Shown here: positions 48,201-57,100 of the stretch, one piece after another | Layout: every line of letters begins with the position of its first letter | Numbering within the stretch: position 1 is the first letter of the stretch | NCBI GenBank assembly: GCA_916613615.1 | Contig: OU744725.1 | Coordinates: 11,992,253-12,056,252, forward strand | Reading direction: 5' to 3' | Length of the DNA stretch: 64,000 bases | Origin: Steromphala cineraria | Lineage: Eukaryota > Mollusca > Gastropoda > Trochida > Trochidae | Notes under the pieces: generated by a model | Told to the model about the DNA's origin: nothing | The model's database searches: none | The model's input: only the letters and a program-made list of their open reading frames with translations | Made by a program: the position numbers and the translations under genes

Positions 48201-49047
48201 CTGTGTGAGATACTCCTCGGTGTCAGCAAGCACCTGCCTCTGTGCAGCCATCACCTGGGGGAGCAGCTCCAGCAGCTGTATCATCTTGCTGTTGCTCAGC
48301 TGTAGGTTACCCAGCTGGTCTCGGGATTCCTCCTAGCGTGAATGATAGGAGTCAAAGGAAAACTCAATAAATATGTTTTGAAAGGAAACATTTATATCAG
48401 GAGTGCAGATCATAGGTGTTGTCTTGGTTAGGATTAAGTTGGAATTATTGTTTAGCTTCTATCTGTTGTGAGGAAAAGGTAAGCAATTGACTCTGTAGTT
48501 GTGTTAGTTTATTCAGTTTCTTATAGCTACATAAGATTTTAAGGTCACCGGGTCACTAAACCTACAAGAAGATGCTCATGATTGAGGTATGGAGTTTCTA
48601 CACAAGGTATTTGGCCTATTGTTCTATTAAGAAGAAGATAAAAATAGGTCTTAAGGCCCATGCAGCCCTAATAAAGGCAAAATAATTATTGGGAAACCAG
48701 CAAAGAAAACTATAACAGTGTTGTTCCCAGAGGGGATGTTGAGGAAAATTTTGGCTTGATTCCTTCAAAATTTGAGATTGGTCCCATATGCTCAAAATAA
48801 CCCCCTCAGTTGATCACCTTGGAACAACACTAATTAATATACAGTTGTGAAAGTCTGTTACACACCTTTAATGACAGGACACTTTTCCTCATGTCCTGGA
48901 GATGTTTGTATGCATTAGCCGAGCTCACATCATCAGCATACTTGCTAGGATTCTCCACTTTTTCCTTCAGGTCTGTTGTACCATGTTCGAGGCGCCGTGC
49001 AAGATTCCTCAGTTGTCCAAAAACACTAGTTAACTCCATGCTGGTTT
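36212..49047 (-). CDS. SKA3: Spindle and kinetochore-associated protein 3 (8 coding exons, 491 aa)
   Basis: Coding exons 48866-49039, 48182-48332, 47901-48015, 46557-46709, 45871-46016, 45369-45559, 43777-44028, 36212-36505 stay in frame (1476 nt). The first coding exon begins at 49047 after an AG acceptor, so a non-coding 5' exon exists upstream. Exons 1-2 encode the helical N-terminus (LRNLARRLEHGTTDLKEK; EEYLTQYGYTPRG), which in the family packs with SKA1 and SKA2. TPRLEDFGLSNFTLNRL matches the conserved LE-FG(I/L)S motif. The C-terminus has QATPPMPELLS and KTPPPPMLLGKYSFMSKYN, matching the CDK1-phosphorylated TPTPP region that recruits the complex to Ndc80. The protein stabilises kinetochore-microtubule attachment. 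Human SKA3 is 412 aa; this one is longer because of three SPIPP-x-TPG-x-KQI repeats. Exons 3, 5 and 6 have borders with alternative splice choices. The last intron (36506-43776) carries a DIRS element. Confidence 0.85.
37039..37222. repeat. DIRS 3' inverted terminal repeat plus unique terminal edge
   Basis: 37072-37222 is the inverted copy of 43301-43451 (key blocks: acctaacttagtatatgccact, ctcacgagagacagagg, ccagcccactgcgcatgagc). 37039-37071 is the edge unique to this end (ttattaaaatctaaatatt). Confidence 0.9.
37290..37370. repeat. DIRS internal complementary region (ICR)
   Basis: 37290-37337 is the inverted copy of the outer edge of the left end, and 37337-37370 (aatttttaacctaccta onwards) that of the outer edge of the right end; the two meet at aataaa. 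In the DIRS model this segment templates the joining of both ends into a circle before integration. Confidence 0.9.
37565..40108 (-). CDS. DIRS tyrosine recombinase (YR) ORF
   Basis: Open for 847 codons. Only the last 359 or so (from the Met at 38641) form the recombinase; before that the frame merely overlaps RT. The domain shows a core-binding part (RQSTRSLYDDKWLSFENFC) and catalytic residues: Arg in TAARVSEL, His-x-x-Arg in PHEIRALAS, and the Tyr nucleophile in FASHYLRDL. It should join circular element DNA into the genome without target duplication. How it is translated relative to RT (internal start, splicing or frameshift) is not visible. Confidence 0.88.
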   Translation of the reverse strand: MDGQPRLTGRLSPRADLPASQEVPAVHLPGPTLPVAGPAVWNFFGSVVIHEDHSSHLPLSPSQRDAFRPLHRRLSHVQSSTTRSTQTGGVGPRPPPPAGMASQPGEVPACSLPRLDLHRRALPDRPGPPTHSSRQVDQDPVLRPPSLGVPSPTQRLAISSGTPHVRPGPHAQRSSHDPPSPGVSQPLHPVGRHVSKDLPACAPQPVPPLVDTAIERLRRRLFARVSTQPGTIRGRFAPGLGSSSRGSDRVRHLDTSSDHLALKQSGDAGSNLSSDALASSSTRQPPSPGLRQLHGRLDNQEPRNDRLSSAPRTGLRALPSSGRESDLRQSSTHSRLQERPRGRPVQTRQAVTNRVDVEPGSLRPHRRSGPPSSPRPVCHEAEPSASGVRLASPRSSSLGRRRHVLVVGESGRIRFSTSDSPDQSRRQDQGHTSPQTDFGRALLAGERLVPRSSSSRRKRSAPPSKVAKPASSPSQSAASPRPREVRSARMDHLQRSLRAKGYSGRVASAISRAHRQSTRSLYDDKWLSFENFCKDAGRDPLSVDPQFVANFLLHLRQKHHLKGGTISTYLSALNSVLAVKSDRKFSKVPELVALLKSFKLEDQKLKFRPPAWDLNVVLRYLRGAPFEPLSEASFQDLSRKTAFLLSFATAARVSELHALDVTRVRFEQSRKGSVHLGLLWNFVAKNQLPGQPGRTFTIPPLSKIVSSSDAEELALCPVRALREYIDRSAPKRGTRKRLFIPFSPSAKGEVTRNTLSLWLRTVILAAYDAAGLPHPVASNPHEIRALASTMALHRNCSVPAIMEGCFWRSTTVFASHYLRDLAVEDVQGLQTFGPLVVAQQLAAPTSL
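38590..40896 (-). CDS. DIRS reverse transcriptase/RNase H ORF
   Basis: 768 codons open. RT blocks are in order: FYSPIFLVPKKNSTKFRMI, SLDLQDAYLHVPI, WRVLPFGISSAPWLFT, and the catalytic PYIDDCL. RNase H follows: ELFVDASLQGWG, NNLEMQAV, LLASDNSTVVW and RNVLADALSR supply the acidic residues. Overlaps gag at its start (40562-40896) and the recombinase frame at its end. No protease or integrase domain, as expected for DIRS. Confidence 0.92.
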   Translation of the reverse strand: MRGTPSSRSPSYRLPPRHRRSSRIRSRKFTRSRLQSPRRRLPSGPYNTCLTSRSGGRTTTVNALTSASGLGRSPPGRVPPRSTSDLPTPPEEGTPPSHAEAGVASDPTPDSDACAPRGWVLPPPVVPVHPTPVGGRLGIFWRNWTILEDPYVTNTLRTGYKLPLTCPPPVTATPLAREHSEAQSALLAENIKTLTDKNALELVLQPDHAPGFYSPIFLVPKKNSTKFRMIHNMATFNELYMEAPSHFRMTSLDALRAQLSPGDWMVSLDLQDAYLHVPIYPPHRRFLRFIFQGLHYQWRVLPFGISSAPWLFTRITAPICRYLHLRGMHFDPYIDDCLMSNPQPLVLRRQAALALDLLRQLGWLVNREKSQLVPSQDLTFIGGRFRTDLGLLLIPPDRWTKIQSFVHRALVSPLRLRDWQSLLGLLTSAQALTLRGRLMIRPLQVFLSPYIRSDDTSVRISLPAHLSQYLRWWTQPSNVCEGVSLLEFQHNQELFVDASLQGWGAHLGDQTASGIWTHPQTTWHSNNLEMQAVILAVTHWLQALRGSRLLLASDNSTVVWTIRNQGTTGSPQLLEQAFELFHLLDENQIFVRARHIPGCRNVLADALSRPDKPSPTEWMLNPEAFALIAAQVHRPLLDLFATKQNHQLPVYVSPLPDPAAWAVDAMSLSWENLDAYAFPPPILLTKVVAKIRDTLHLRLTLVAPYWPARGWFPDLLLLAEKDPLPLPRWPNLLRHPLSRQLHPDPERYALHVWTIFRDHSGPRVTQDE
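40562..42403 (-). CDS. DIRS gag-like ORF with one in-frame stop
   Basis: From the Met at 42403 (MPRVYCVLC) the frame runs 613 codons with a single TGA at 41654-41656 (codon 250). The N-terminus has seven cysteines spaced C-x2-C-x12-C-x2-C-x4-C-x5-C-x2-C, a probable zinc-binding module. Next come a proline run, an Arg/Asp/Gln minisatellite-encoded tract (41783-41974) and an SR-rich tract, then a gag-like core (SSWIADRLPEG, DKIPEVYKEQAAVTQ) and an Arg/Gly-rich end. Flanking codons read Q-stop-R, so CpG decay of an Arg codon is likely. Confidence 0.75.
43301..43459. repeat. DIRS 5' inverted terminal repeat
   Basis: 151-bp inverted copy of 37072-37222, then ttaaaaatt as the edge unique to this end. 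Probably holds the element's promoter. Confidence 0.9.
44277..44579. mobile_element. MITE with ccgtatttcctcgaatag termini, copy 2
   Basis: Same inverted ends and interior gccgggggtatagctg modules as 22995-23303, in the SKA3 intron between its sixth and seventh coding exons. The aaagtgatctccctttacac interior is shared too. Confidence 0.85.
45656..45745. mobile_element. Short Mutator-type MITE, 9-bp target duplication
   Basis: 90-bp hairpin with ends catcctgctacatcagcgta and tacgctgatgtagcaggatg, flanked by aatcaattc on both sides. It is an internally deleted relative of 47395-47833. SKA3 intron. Confidence 0.88.
47040..47350 (-). mobile_element. tRNA-derived SINE in SKA3 intron
   Basis: Minus strand starts with a tRNA-like head (tagcacaggggttaggg A box; gggttcgaatcccgcc B box) and continues with the tgtagcattgcacccca, ccgtgggtggtactgcgc and gagaaagcctgcaacacc body, ending in a gaggcgaggcgaggcga tract. 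Same family as 28253-28530 and 59205-59365. Confidence 0.8.
47395..47833. mobile_element. Long Mutator-type MITE, 9-bp target duplication
   Basis: 439 bp with the same ends as 45656-45745 and longer pairing arms (cctatcccctgatatcctcc / ggaggatatcaggggatagg, then cttctgtcgtatc / gatacgacagaag). Flanked by ctaaacaag on both sides. It inserted into a pre-existing direct repeat (aaggggacacc-tgttaccat). Confidence 0.9.
48535..48700 (+). repeat. Degenerate unit of the 23330-24178 repeat family
   Basis: aaggtcaccgggtcactaaa, ggagtttctacacaaggt, ggcctattgttct and gaagaagataaaaataggt parallel the array unit. Decayed. SKA3 intron 1. Confidence 0.5.
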
Positions 49048-50799
49048 CTGAAATAATATTGCAGTTCAATCACTAAACTTGCTACCTATAGACAAGTATA
49101 AGTGTAAATTACTGAGGTTTTTTTTTATGATAAACACTCATGAAACAGTAAAACAGCTTAAGAAATAAAGAAACATTGTTTAGATTGTACTAATACCAAT
49201 GGAAATATACACGTGAAACAATAAGACCCACGATAATAGGGACCACCTTCATACATTTCAAATATATCGTCAAGTCATCTGTTTTCAGTCATCATGTGTT
49301 TTCGGTCAGTCATTTTGACTCTCTTTTGTGAACATATCCAAAGTGATATTAAAGTATCTTGTGGATTATTTGCAGCAGAGGGTTCATAGGTGCATCTAGG
49401 AATAGTCATTTAAAATATTATTTGCTTAAGAAAAAATATTATGGCAAAAACATAAAAAACATCACATTTTAAAGCAAATTTTCTAATACCAATGTTCTAT
49501 GGGAAAGAAAGTCTTTTTATTTTCAAACCTTGCTCTAATAACTGTCCACCTAATTTCCTTGTAATTCTTTACATAATAAGATGTTTTGATGTGATAATAT
49601 TTATTGTCACTTGCCATTTTAAGAAAAAATATATTCATCATTTTCAGTGTTTTTTCTTATCAAATTCATTTTCAAAACTTTAAATGTTATCTCAGTGGTT
49701 TTGAATGATTTTCCAATAGTGCACAATACATTTAAAAAAAATATGGACAAACTCCAAGAGAAGCTTTTATCAAAGCACCTTAAACTATCAGAACTGATAT
49801 TCCTGTCGGAGAAATAGTTAGGTCACCCTCTAAACCCAGTGTTTCATGTTTTTCGATTTTTCATTATGAAATATGATGAATCAAAGTTTTTTTCATTTAG
49901 AATAATATTTACTTAAAAAATAACAATTAAATATTTTTAGTCAGACTTTTGTCAACTTTCTGTGTCATTATGAAACATAAACTTTGAAAAACTGTCCTGC
50001 ATATTCTAAATAACAGAGGTTCAAAAAAGTGACTGAAAACACATGACACTACTTCCAAAGTCAGGATTTTTTCAAAGTTATGTTAAAAGCATTCTATTTT
50101 GTACAAATGTTAAATATAATTGGTTTTCATAAATTTTCTATTAGATAACATGGCAATGAATGATTAAGAGTAATTTCTCATCAATACCTGTGGTAATTTT
50201 TCAAATACAGGTCTTTATTCCTTATCTGACTGAAAACCCATTACACAAGGATATAAAAAATAATTTCATGATAAGACTATTATTATTAGATACTTATTTT
50301 TAATATTAGTGCCATAAAGCACCTAGAGAGTGGCTCCCTTGTCATTAAATACCCATTATTTTCATATTCGAATATTGTTATCTGAAATTTACAGAATGTC
50401 AGAGGTGCAGTAGTCTTGATGTCAGCAAAATGGCCTTTATTAAAAGTCCTAGTTTTAGTATTTCATTTGCCTTGAAAAACTTATCCATGACTTTAAAATT
50501 ATTTTTAAAACAAGATACTTCATTTTGTGAAAGTTCGTACTTTTATCTATGATGACAATCACACAATCCTGGCTGACAACTGACATTCGTGAAATAAGAA
50601 ATCAAAATGTTATATGAATGAAAAGGTAAACAATGCAGCTGCAGCATGGATCATAATGTTATACACACCATATGGATTTATTCAGATCAGATCACATTCA
50701 AACAACAATGATATTTCAATACAACAAGAATAACGAAAAATCCACATACTATACAATTACTGTATACATGTGTAGATGAAGATCTAAGGTATATTCCTC
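49048..50799. other. 5' intron of SKA3, no element recognised
   Basis: AT-rich sequence between the first coding exon and the putative promoter. A non-coding 5' exon of SKA3 must lie upstream but its donor could not be fixed. Confidence 0.35.
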
Positions 50800-50970
50800 A
50801 AAGTTCAAGGACAAGCGCTTCCCACAAACGCGATTTTCAAAAATGGCGCTGACTCGTGACGTCATCGGGAATTCTCTTCCGCCCACGTGACCACTTGGGG
50901 AAACACCCCCTCAGCTGAGTGGCCCCGCTTTTAGGATTCTCTCAGGGATTCACTCAACCGGACAAAAAGT
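50800..50970. promoter_or_regulatory. Putative bidirectional promoter between SKA3 and the CUB/Sushi gene
   Basis: A CpG-containing island in AT-rich DNA with aaaatggcgctgac (YY1-like), tgacgtcatcg (CRE) and cccacgtgacc (E-box) within 70 bp. On the plus strand a donor-like site (caaaaagtgagt, 50964-50975) could end a 5' exon that joins the acceptor at 54061. The SKA3 leader would start on the other strand. Inference from composition and layout. Confidence 0.45.
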
Positions 50971-50975
50971 GAGTT

Positions 50976-53900
50976 TGTGTTTTGTTTCAAATGTTAACAT
51001 CAATTGAAGATTTGCAATTCGGTTCTTTTGAAGACATATATTTACAAATAGTGCCGCTTGATATAATAAATATTAATAGTTTGTGTTCTAGAGCTCTGGA
51101 AACGCCCCCATTTGATATATATATAACATCTATGAACAGCTTGGCGCTTTGTTTATGAAATTACTTTTATCTATCAAAGATATAGCTCAGATTATCAGGA
51201 ATATGCTGACAATATGACAATATCGATTTTCTCCCTGGGTTTCTATATTTATATCGAGTCGTCAAGGTACTTATCAATAATTAATAATAACCACAGTAAA
51301 TATCGTTTAGTTTATTTTTGAATATGTGTATTTTTCAAAAATGTATTTCTCTTATCAATAAATGTCGGATACAAATCAATAGACATGCCTATGCGTGATA
51401 AGGAAACACACGAGAAGTGAATAGTTTGAACATGTAGGTCTACACAGTGCCCGCGACATATCACACCATATTGATTGCTAATGTAGCATTCTATGATAAG
51501 GCGCGGGTCATAGCCACAGCTACAAGCGTTTCTAAATATACTATGCCTTTCGTAAGTAATCGGTGATTAAGAATCTTAATAAGTGTATAAGTCTATTCTA
51601 ACGAAAAGATAACGGTGAAAACACCTTAATTGCGATAAATGAATTATTTGTATCACGTATACAGGATTTGTTACCGTTTTAATGTCATATGCTCTTATGC
51701 TATAATGTAAGAAATTGCAGTTTTAATATTAGGTTTTGAAAAAGGAGTAAATCATTTTTCACTAAATTTGGAAATATCATCTGTGAAATTGTGTTTTAAC
51801 CGGGTTTGCTGAATTAACTTCCGCTTTATTTACCTTTTTTATTCATATTCGTTGAATGTCGAACCACGTCAATCTACGTGATTAGCGTACATAAACCTCG
51901 AGTCATTGATTTGTATTGCACTGTGTAGTGAATGTGGTACCGTACACAGTCTATTAAGTACGCGATCAATATATATGCTATGGTTTCTCGCCTGAAAAAA
52001 ACCCCGATATAGTGATCAGAGCGTATATACAGTTAATTGATCTGAACGGAACGGTACAAATACTAGATGCAACTTCCTAATAGTATTCTTAAAGGGACAG
52101 TAGCACGTTTTTGGGGGAATATAAGGTGATGTCAGGATTATTCAAATATATGGTTCCAATTGAAAGACAATGTATTTAAACTAATTGAAGCAGTAATAGA
52201 TCAGATGTATAATGTAACGTTCAGCGATTCGATTCCCTTTTATAACACAAAATGAATTAAAGGCGTTCAGACAAAAATGGCTACCAATGACGTTAAGGGG
52301 AATCTTTTTATAATCTGTTCTCAAATTATGAATTATTCGTTTATGTAATGAGATTTTGTATATTTTCAAAATAATACATTAAGCATTAACGTACAGTTAT
52401 CAGTGAAAAAAAGGAAAATATATTGTTTTAAAAAAACGTGCTACTGCCCCTTTAATAGGTTCTAAACTGATCTATACAACGTTTGTGTTTATTTTACAAA
52501 TCAAATAAGATGTATAGTTTTGCCGTCTTTGTAATGTTTAAATTACTGTTACATTTTCTTGTCAATGATTTGCAGAACTAACACTTATTGTTGTAAGTTG
52601 TATATGCTTCAATTTGACATACACATTATGATTTGCCATGAAGACTGTTTATAGTTAAAATGTTTTAATCGTCTTAATACTTGGTATATGCTTATATTTT
52701 TTATGAAACGTTTTTAGAAGCACAACATACTACCAAAAACGATCCCCTGAATAATACATGAACAAATTTTTGGTATATTTTTACCTGTCTGGTGTATATA
52801 GAACTCTTTATGCGGTTGTTATTACGGTAAATATGGTAATGTAATCTAGCATCATCACTTCAGTAAACCGTCAATAACATAATCAGTCGTAAACCTGAAA
52901 TTGATTCGTATAAAAATGTTACAGAATTTATTGCAAATCTGTAGGTAATACGGTATGTTATTGGTTGCGTTTATTGTTAGCGTATACAAAAGCTTATACA
53001 CCATATGAGTATATACAGACTGCAATTACTGCCGTTTATTCGAAGTGAGTCTTTATATACAGCTTACATGTGTACACGACAGCGCTAAACATACCTTTCA
53101 TTAACATTCAATAACTTTGCAATGTAAATATACTAAGCTATCGATAACCTATTAGTTCAGCTATATGAAACTAGATGAGCGACACCGCCTATATACCTTT
53201 ATTTCGAATCTATTGCGATAGGGTTGTATTAAATGAACAGTAACACAAGAGCATGTTTTGTCGAAACGAACTTTGAGAAACGTTTCCTGATTGTGACTTC
53301 ATGATATTGACGTAGGGCCTGTGTAAACATGATTATTTTTAAACAAAATTTGAGAGGTGTTTAATTATGCAGAGATATATCATCAAGGCGGAGTCTATTA
53401 TAATCCGATAATTTGTAGGTTTTATCATTCCGAAAAGATCTTTTTGTTATGAAGATTTAAAGAAATTTAGTAGAATATAAGGCCAGTCCATGCAGTCCAT
53501 TTTAAAGGTTCACCTTGATGTTGTTATGTTAAGTAATGCCACAAATAAAAGATATTAACTTGTTTCCTAAATATGAACATTATTTCATGTATCCATTAAA
53601 GCGCTGCCATACACATAGACAAACGATTTTATTTAATTTATGTGGGTTTTTAAAAATTTCAACCTGAAGATATATCATTGTGATGGATTTGTAATAAAAG
53701 GTCAAAATGCATTCTATGAACACCATCTTAAAGACCAATCAATTGAAACATATGCAATATACAATTATGACAGATGGTATTGTCTTACAGAAGGTTTATA
53801 ACATCAGTCAGACACAATTGGCATCCTCAAAGGTGCATTACCGAAAACTAAATGCATAATTAAAAAGTAAATCACGTACAACAGTGACTTTACTAGCTTA

Positions 53901-54061
53901 CTTCAATCATATTTGACAAAATGTTATTAAGTAAATGTTATAAAAACTCTAATCAAAGCTATGAATATCTATCCCGTCATTCCATTTCCTAAATGATAAC
54001 GCTAAAAACGCTTGACACATGCGATAAGAACTCTAATCATCACAATTTGTATTCATTTCAG
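50976..54061 (+). other. Probable first intron of the CUB/Sushi gene
   Basis: AT-rich. Contains the TTAA MITE listed next; no other element or exon recognised. Confidence 0.35.
52089..52455 (+). mobile_element. TTAA-flanked MITE, complete copy
   Basis: agggacagtagcacgttttt and aaaaaacgtgctactgcccct inverted ends with TTAA on both sides; interior as in 9556-9919 with scattered differences. Confidence 0.88.
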
Positions 54062-54063
54062 TT

Positions 54064-54222
54064 ATGATGAATGATGTGACAGTTCCGTTTGTTTACGAGT
54101 CGTCCAGGGGCCATCAGGATTTTAAATATTATCTGATCAGCCAGGTGTGTCGGGACTGTCTCACCTGTAATCAATCACCTGACTCAGGTGTAACTCAACT
54201 TCCCCTTCCATTCATTAGGTGA
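54064..54222 (+). other. Upstream open reading frame, 52 codons
   Basis: Begins with two ATGs right after the acceptor at 54061 and stops at 54220-54222, 22 nt before the main ATG and in another frame. Could dampen translation of the CUB/Sushi protein. No recognisable peptide family. Confidence 0.4.
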
Positions 54223-54244
54223 TTACCCCACTACCTCATCAGCT

Positions 54245-55465
54245 ATGACCCCGCGAGGTCATGCTGCTCTTTTCCTTACTACAATCTTATTTCACCTTTT
54301 TCGAATATCGGCATCGCAGGCATGTAATCGAACTTATACCTCCCCTCATGGGGTGATCACGACCCCAAATTTCCCCCTTGCATATCCAGGGGGGATAACT
54401 TGTTCGTGGCATATCAACTTCAACAACGTCACAGACGTCGCCGGGGTTACTCTCTTGATTGCCAAGTTTTTGACTCAGGAAACGAATTCAGCGAATTTAT
54501 ACGAAGAGGAATTACTTATATATGATAGGAATCCCACGTTGAATAATTCATGGCCTCAAGTCTACCAAGGGAAACTCTCCAATACGAGTGTATACCAGAC
54601 TCAGCGTAATGAGGTTTGGTTGCGGTTCACGTCGGCGGCAGAGGTTGTGAACACTACTGGAATACCTGGTATAAAAATTCTGTACTCGTCTAAAATACAA
54701 AGGGAGATATGCGGCAACCTTGTCGTACCGCCTAATACAATTCTTATAGGAGAAAACTTCACGGTTGGGTCCTTCGCAGAGTTTTATTGTAATTCTGGAT
54801 TTCGGATGGAAGGGGATTCAGTGTTAATGTGTGTACTGGAAAGGGGCGTTCCTGGCTGGACTGCCACGCCCCCCACGTGTCGGGATACCTGCACTGTGCC
54901 GACGCTCAAGAACGGTGAAGCAAGTTACGTCAACCTAAGAATCAACACAACAACAACATTTTCTTGCACACCTCCTTATGTGATATTAGGAAGCCAAAGA
55001 GTGACTTGTATCAGTGACAGTAACGGTTTGCCGACATGGAACGCGGCGTTCCCTCGCTGTGTAATCCCCGATTGTTCGGAGACGATGGATTTGAGGGAAA
55101 GCGAAGGTGTTATAGTTAATCCTGGATACTCGACAAATACCGTGCACGCCAACAAAGATTGTCATTGGACAATCACAGTTCAACCGGGTTCAGTTGTCCG
55201 GCTTCATATGCGGTATTTTGATCTTCCCTCGGACAAGGGCAGTTTTCTAGAAGTCGCGGACGCCGCCGATGAAAGGACGGTGAGGTTGCGGCTCGTGGGG
55301 GGTCAGAGAGCTCGAAATGTCACGAGTCGGAGTCACAAGGTGGATATACAATACAGAGGACCGAGGACTGCCTCTTCAAGCAACGCAGGCTTCTATATAC
55401 AGTATGACATGGACTCGGGTCCGATCCTTGGGCAGGGACATGGGACTACCCCCTATGTCAGACCG
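54245..55465 (+). CDS. Secreted or membrane CUB-Sushi-Sushi-CUB protein, first coding exon (407 aa, continues)
   Basis: The exon runs from the acceptor at 54061 to a donor (gaccg|gtgagt) after 55465, phase 0, so the gene continues to the right. Residues 1-24 are a signal peptide (hydrophobic ALFLTTILFHLF). CUB1 spans about 27-149, with C27-C53 and TTPNFPLAYPGG. Sushi/CCP1 is about 156-212 and CCP2 about 216-272, each with four Cys and a Trp before the last. CUB2 is about 277-388 with IVNPGYSTN. Several N-glycosylation sites are present. These modules mediate extracellular binding in SEZ6-like, complement-like and development proteins; which one cannot be told. Four domains in one uninterrupted exon is unusual, since such modules are generally in separate exons. 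No further exon was recognised before 64000. Confidence 0.8.
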
Positions 55466-55739
55466 GTGAGTGCTTATATTGTATACTGTACTTTAAGGAA
55501 AGATTTTTGTCTGTATTAAAAATTAAAGTACACATATAAAAGTAAGCAATGATACGAGAAATCTCACAAGTGACTTTCAATTGACTTTTGTAGTTTAAAG
55601 CATGAACACGAGTTTGTAATAGTAAATCGGCATTATAAAACATAAGATAAACACTTCATATAATTGATTGGATAAGAGATAACAATCAATATAAATATAT
55701 ACTATTATAGTTAAGAGGTGAAAACTAAATTAAAGGTAA

Positions 55740-56240
55740 CGCCATCGAATGAATAGGTCTATATGAAAAGATATCTAAATAAAACTCATCATTGAAACAA
55801 ATGATGATACCTTGAATTTATATATATAATAAGGTTACTGCATCTATGAAGATAGGCCTATATGCCAAGATATATAAATAAATTCTTCAGTGAAATAAAT
55901 GATGATAAGTTGAATTTACTGATGCTATATATAATAAGGTCACTACATCTATGAAGATAGGTCTATATGCAAAGGTAACTAAGTAAAATTCTTCAGGTAA
56001 AATAAATGATAAGTTGAATTTATTTATATAATAAGGTCACTACATCTATGAAGATAGGCCTATGTCTAAAGATATCTAATTAAAATTCTTCGGTAAAAAA
56101 AATGATGATAAGTTGAATTTATATATGTACTGCATCTATGAAGTTAGGCTTATATGCAAAGGTATATAATTGAATTTCTTCAGTAAAATAATTGATAAGT
56201 TGAATTTATTCATGTAATAAGGTAACGACATCTATGAAGA
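55740..56240. repeat. Tandem array, five diverged units of about 95-105 bp
   Basis: Units share atgataagttgaatttat, ataataaggt-act-catctatgaag and ataggcctatatg. In the intron after the CUB/Sushi exon. Confidence 0.8.
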
Positions 56241-56372
56241 GAAAGTGTTCACCTTATCTGTCCTTCAAAGTAAGCAGGCTTACACTTGTATAACGATAAC
56301 ATAATGACCATGAAACTCGACCCCACGGCCAGATGCATTCAGAGAACAATAGCAGAGAAAATCAAATTGGTT

Positions 56373-57100
56373 GTGCGTGAAAGAACAAGACGTTATACTT
56401 CACCGTCTTCTATGAGACAACATAAACAATATTTGGAGTGAAAAATGATCACCAGACTTTAAAAGTTTATGACATACCACATGAAATATTTTTGTTATAG
56501 AGACGTAATTTTAGTGGTGCGTGAAAGAACAAGACGTTATACTTCACCGTCTTCTATGAGAATACATAAACAATATTTGGAGTGAAAAATTATCATCAGA
56601 CTTTACAAATTTATGACATACCACATGGAATAATTTTTGTTATAGAAACGTAAATTTTAGTTGTGCGTGAAAGAACAAGACGTTATACTTCACCGTCTTC
56701 TATGAGACAATATAAACAATATTTGGAGTGAAAAATGATCATCAGACTTTACAAATTTATGACATACCACATGAAATATTTCTGTTATAGAGACGTAATT
56801 TTAGTGGTGCGTGAAAGAACAAGACGTTATACTTCACCGTCTTCTATGAGAATACATAAACAATATTTGGAGTGAAAAATTATCATCAGACTTTACAAAT
56901 TTATGACATACCACATGGAATAATTTTTGTTATAGAAACGTAAATTTTAGTTGTGCGTGAAAGAACAAGACGTTATACTTCACCGTCTTCTATGAGACAA
57001 CATAAACAATATTTGGAGTGAAAAATGATATCAGACTTTACAAATTTATGACATAGGCCTACCACATGAAATATTTTTGACATTTTCCTCGTCAACCCAA
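56373..57100. repeat. Satellite-like array, five units of 144/146 bp in a dimer pattern
   Basis: gtgcgtgaaagaacaagacg starts at 56373, 56517, 56663, 56807 and 56953. Units 2 and 4 share agaatacataaacaat, aaattatcatcag and catggaataatttttg; units 1, 3 and 5 share the alternative forms. So the true repeat is a dimer of about 290 bp. Confidence 0.9.

Noticed and set aside
56373..57100. CRISPR-like regular repeats
   Set aside because: Units are 144-146 bp and contiguous without spacers, in a eukaryotic intron.
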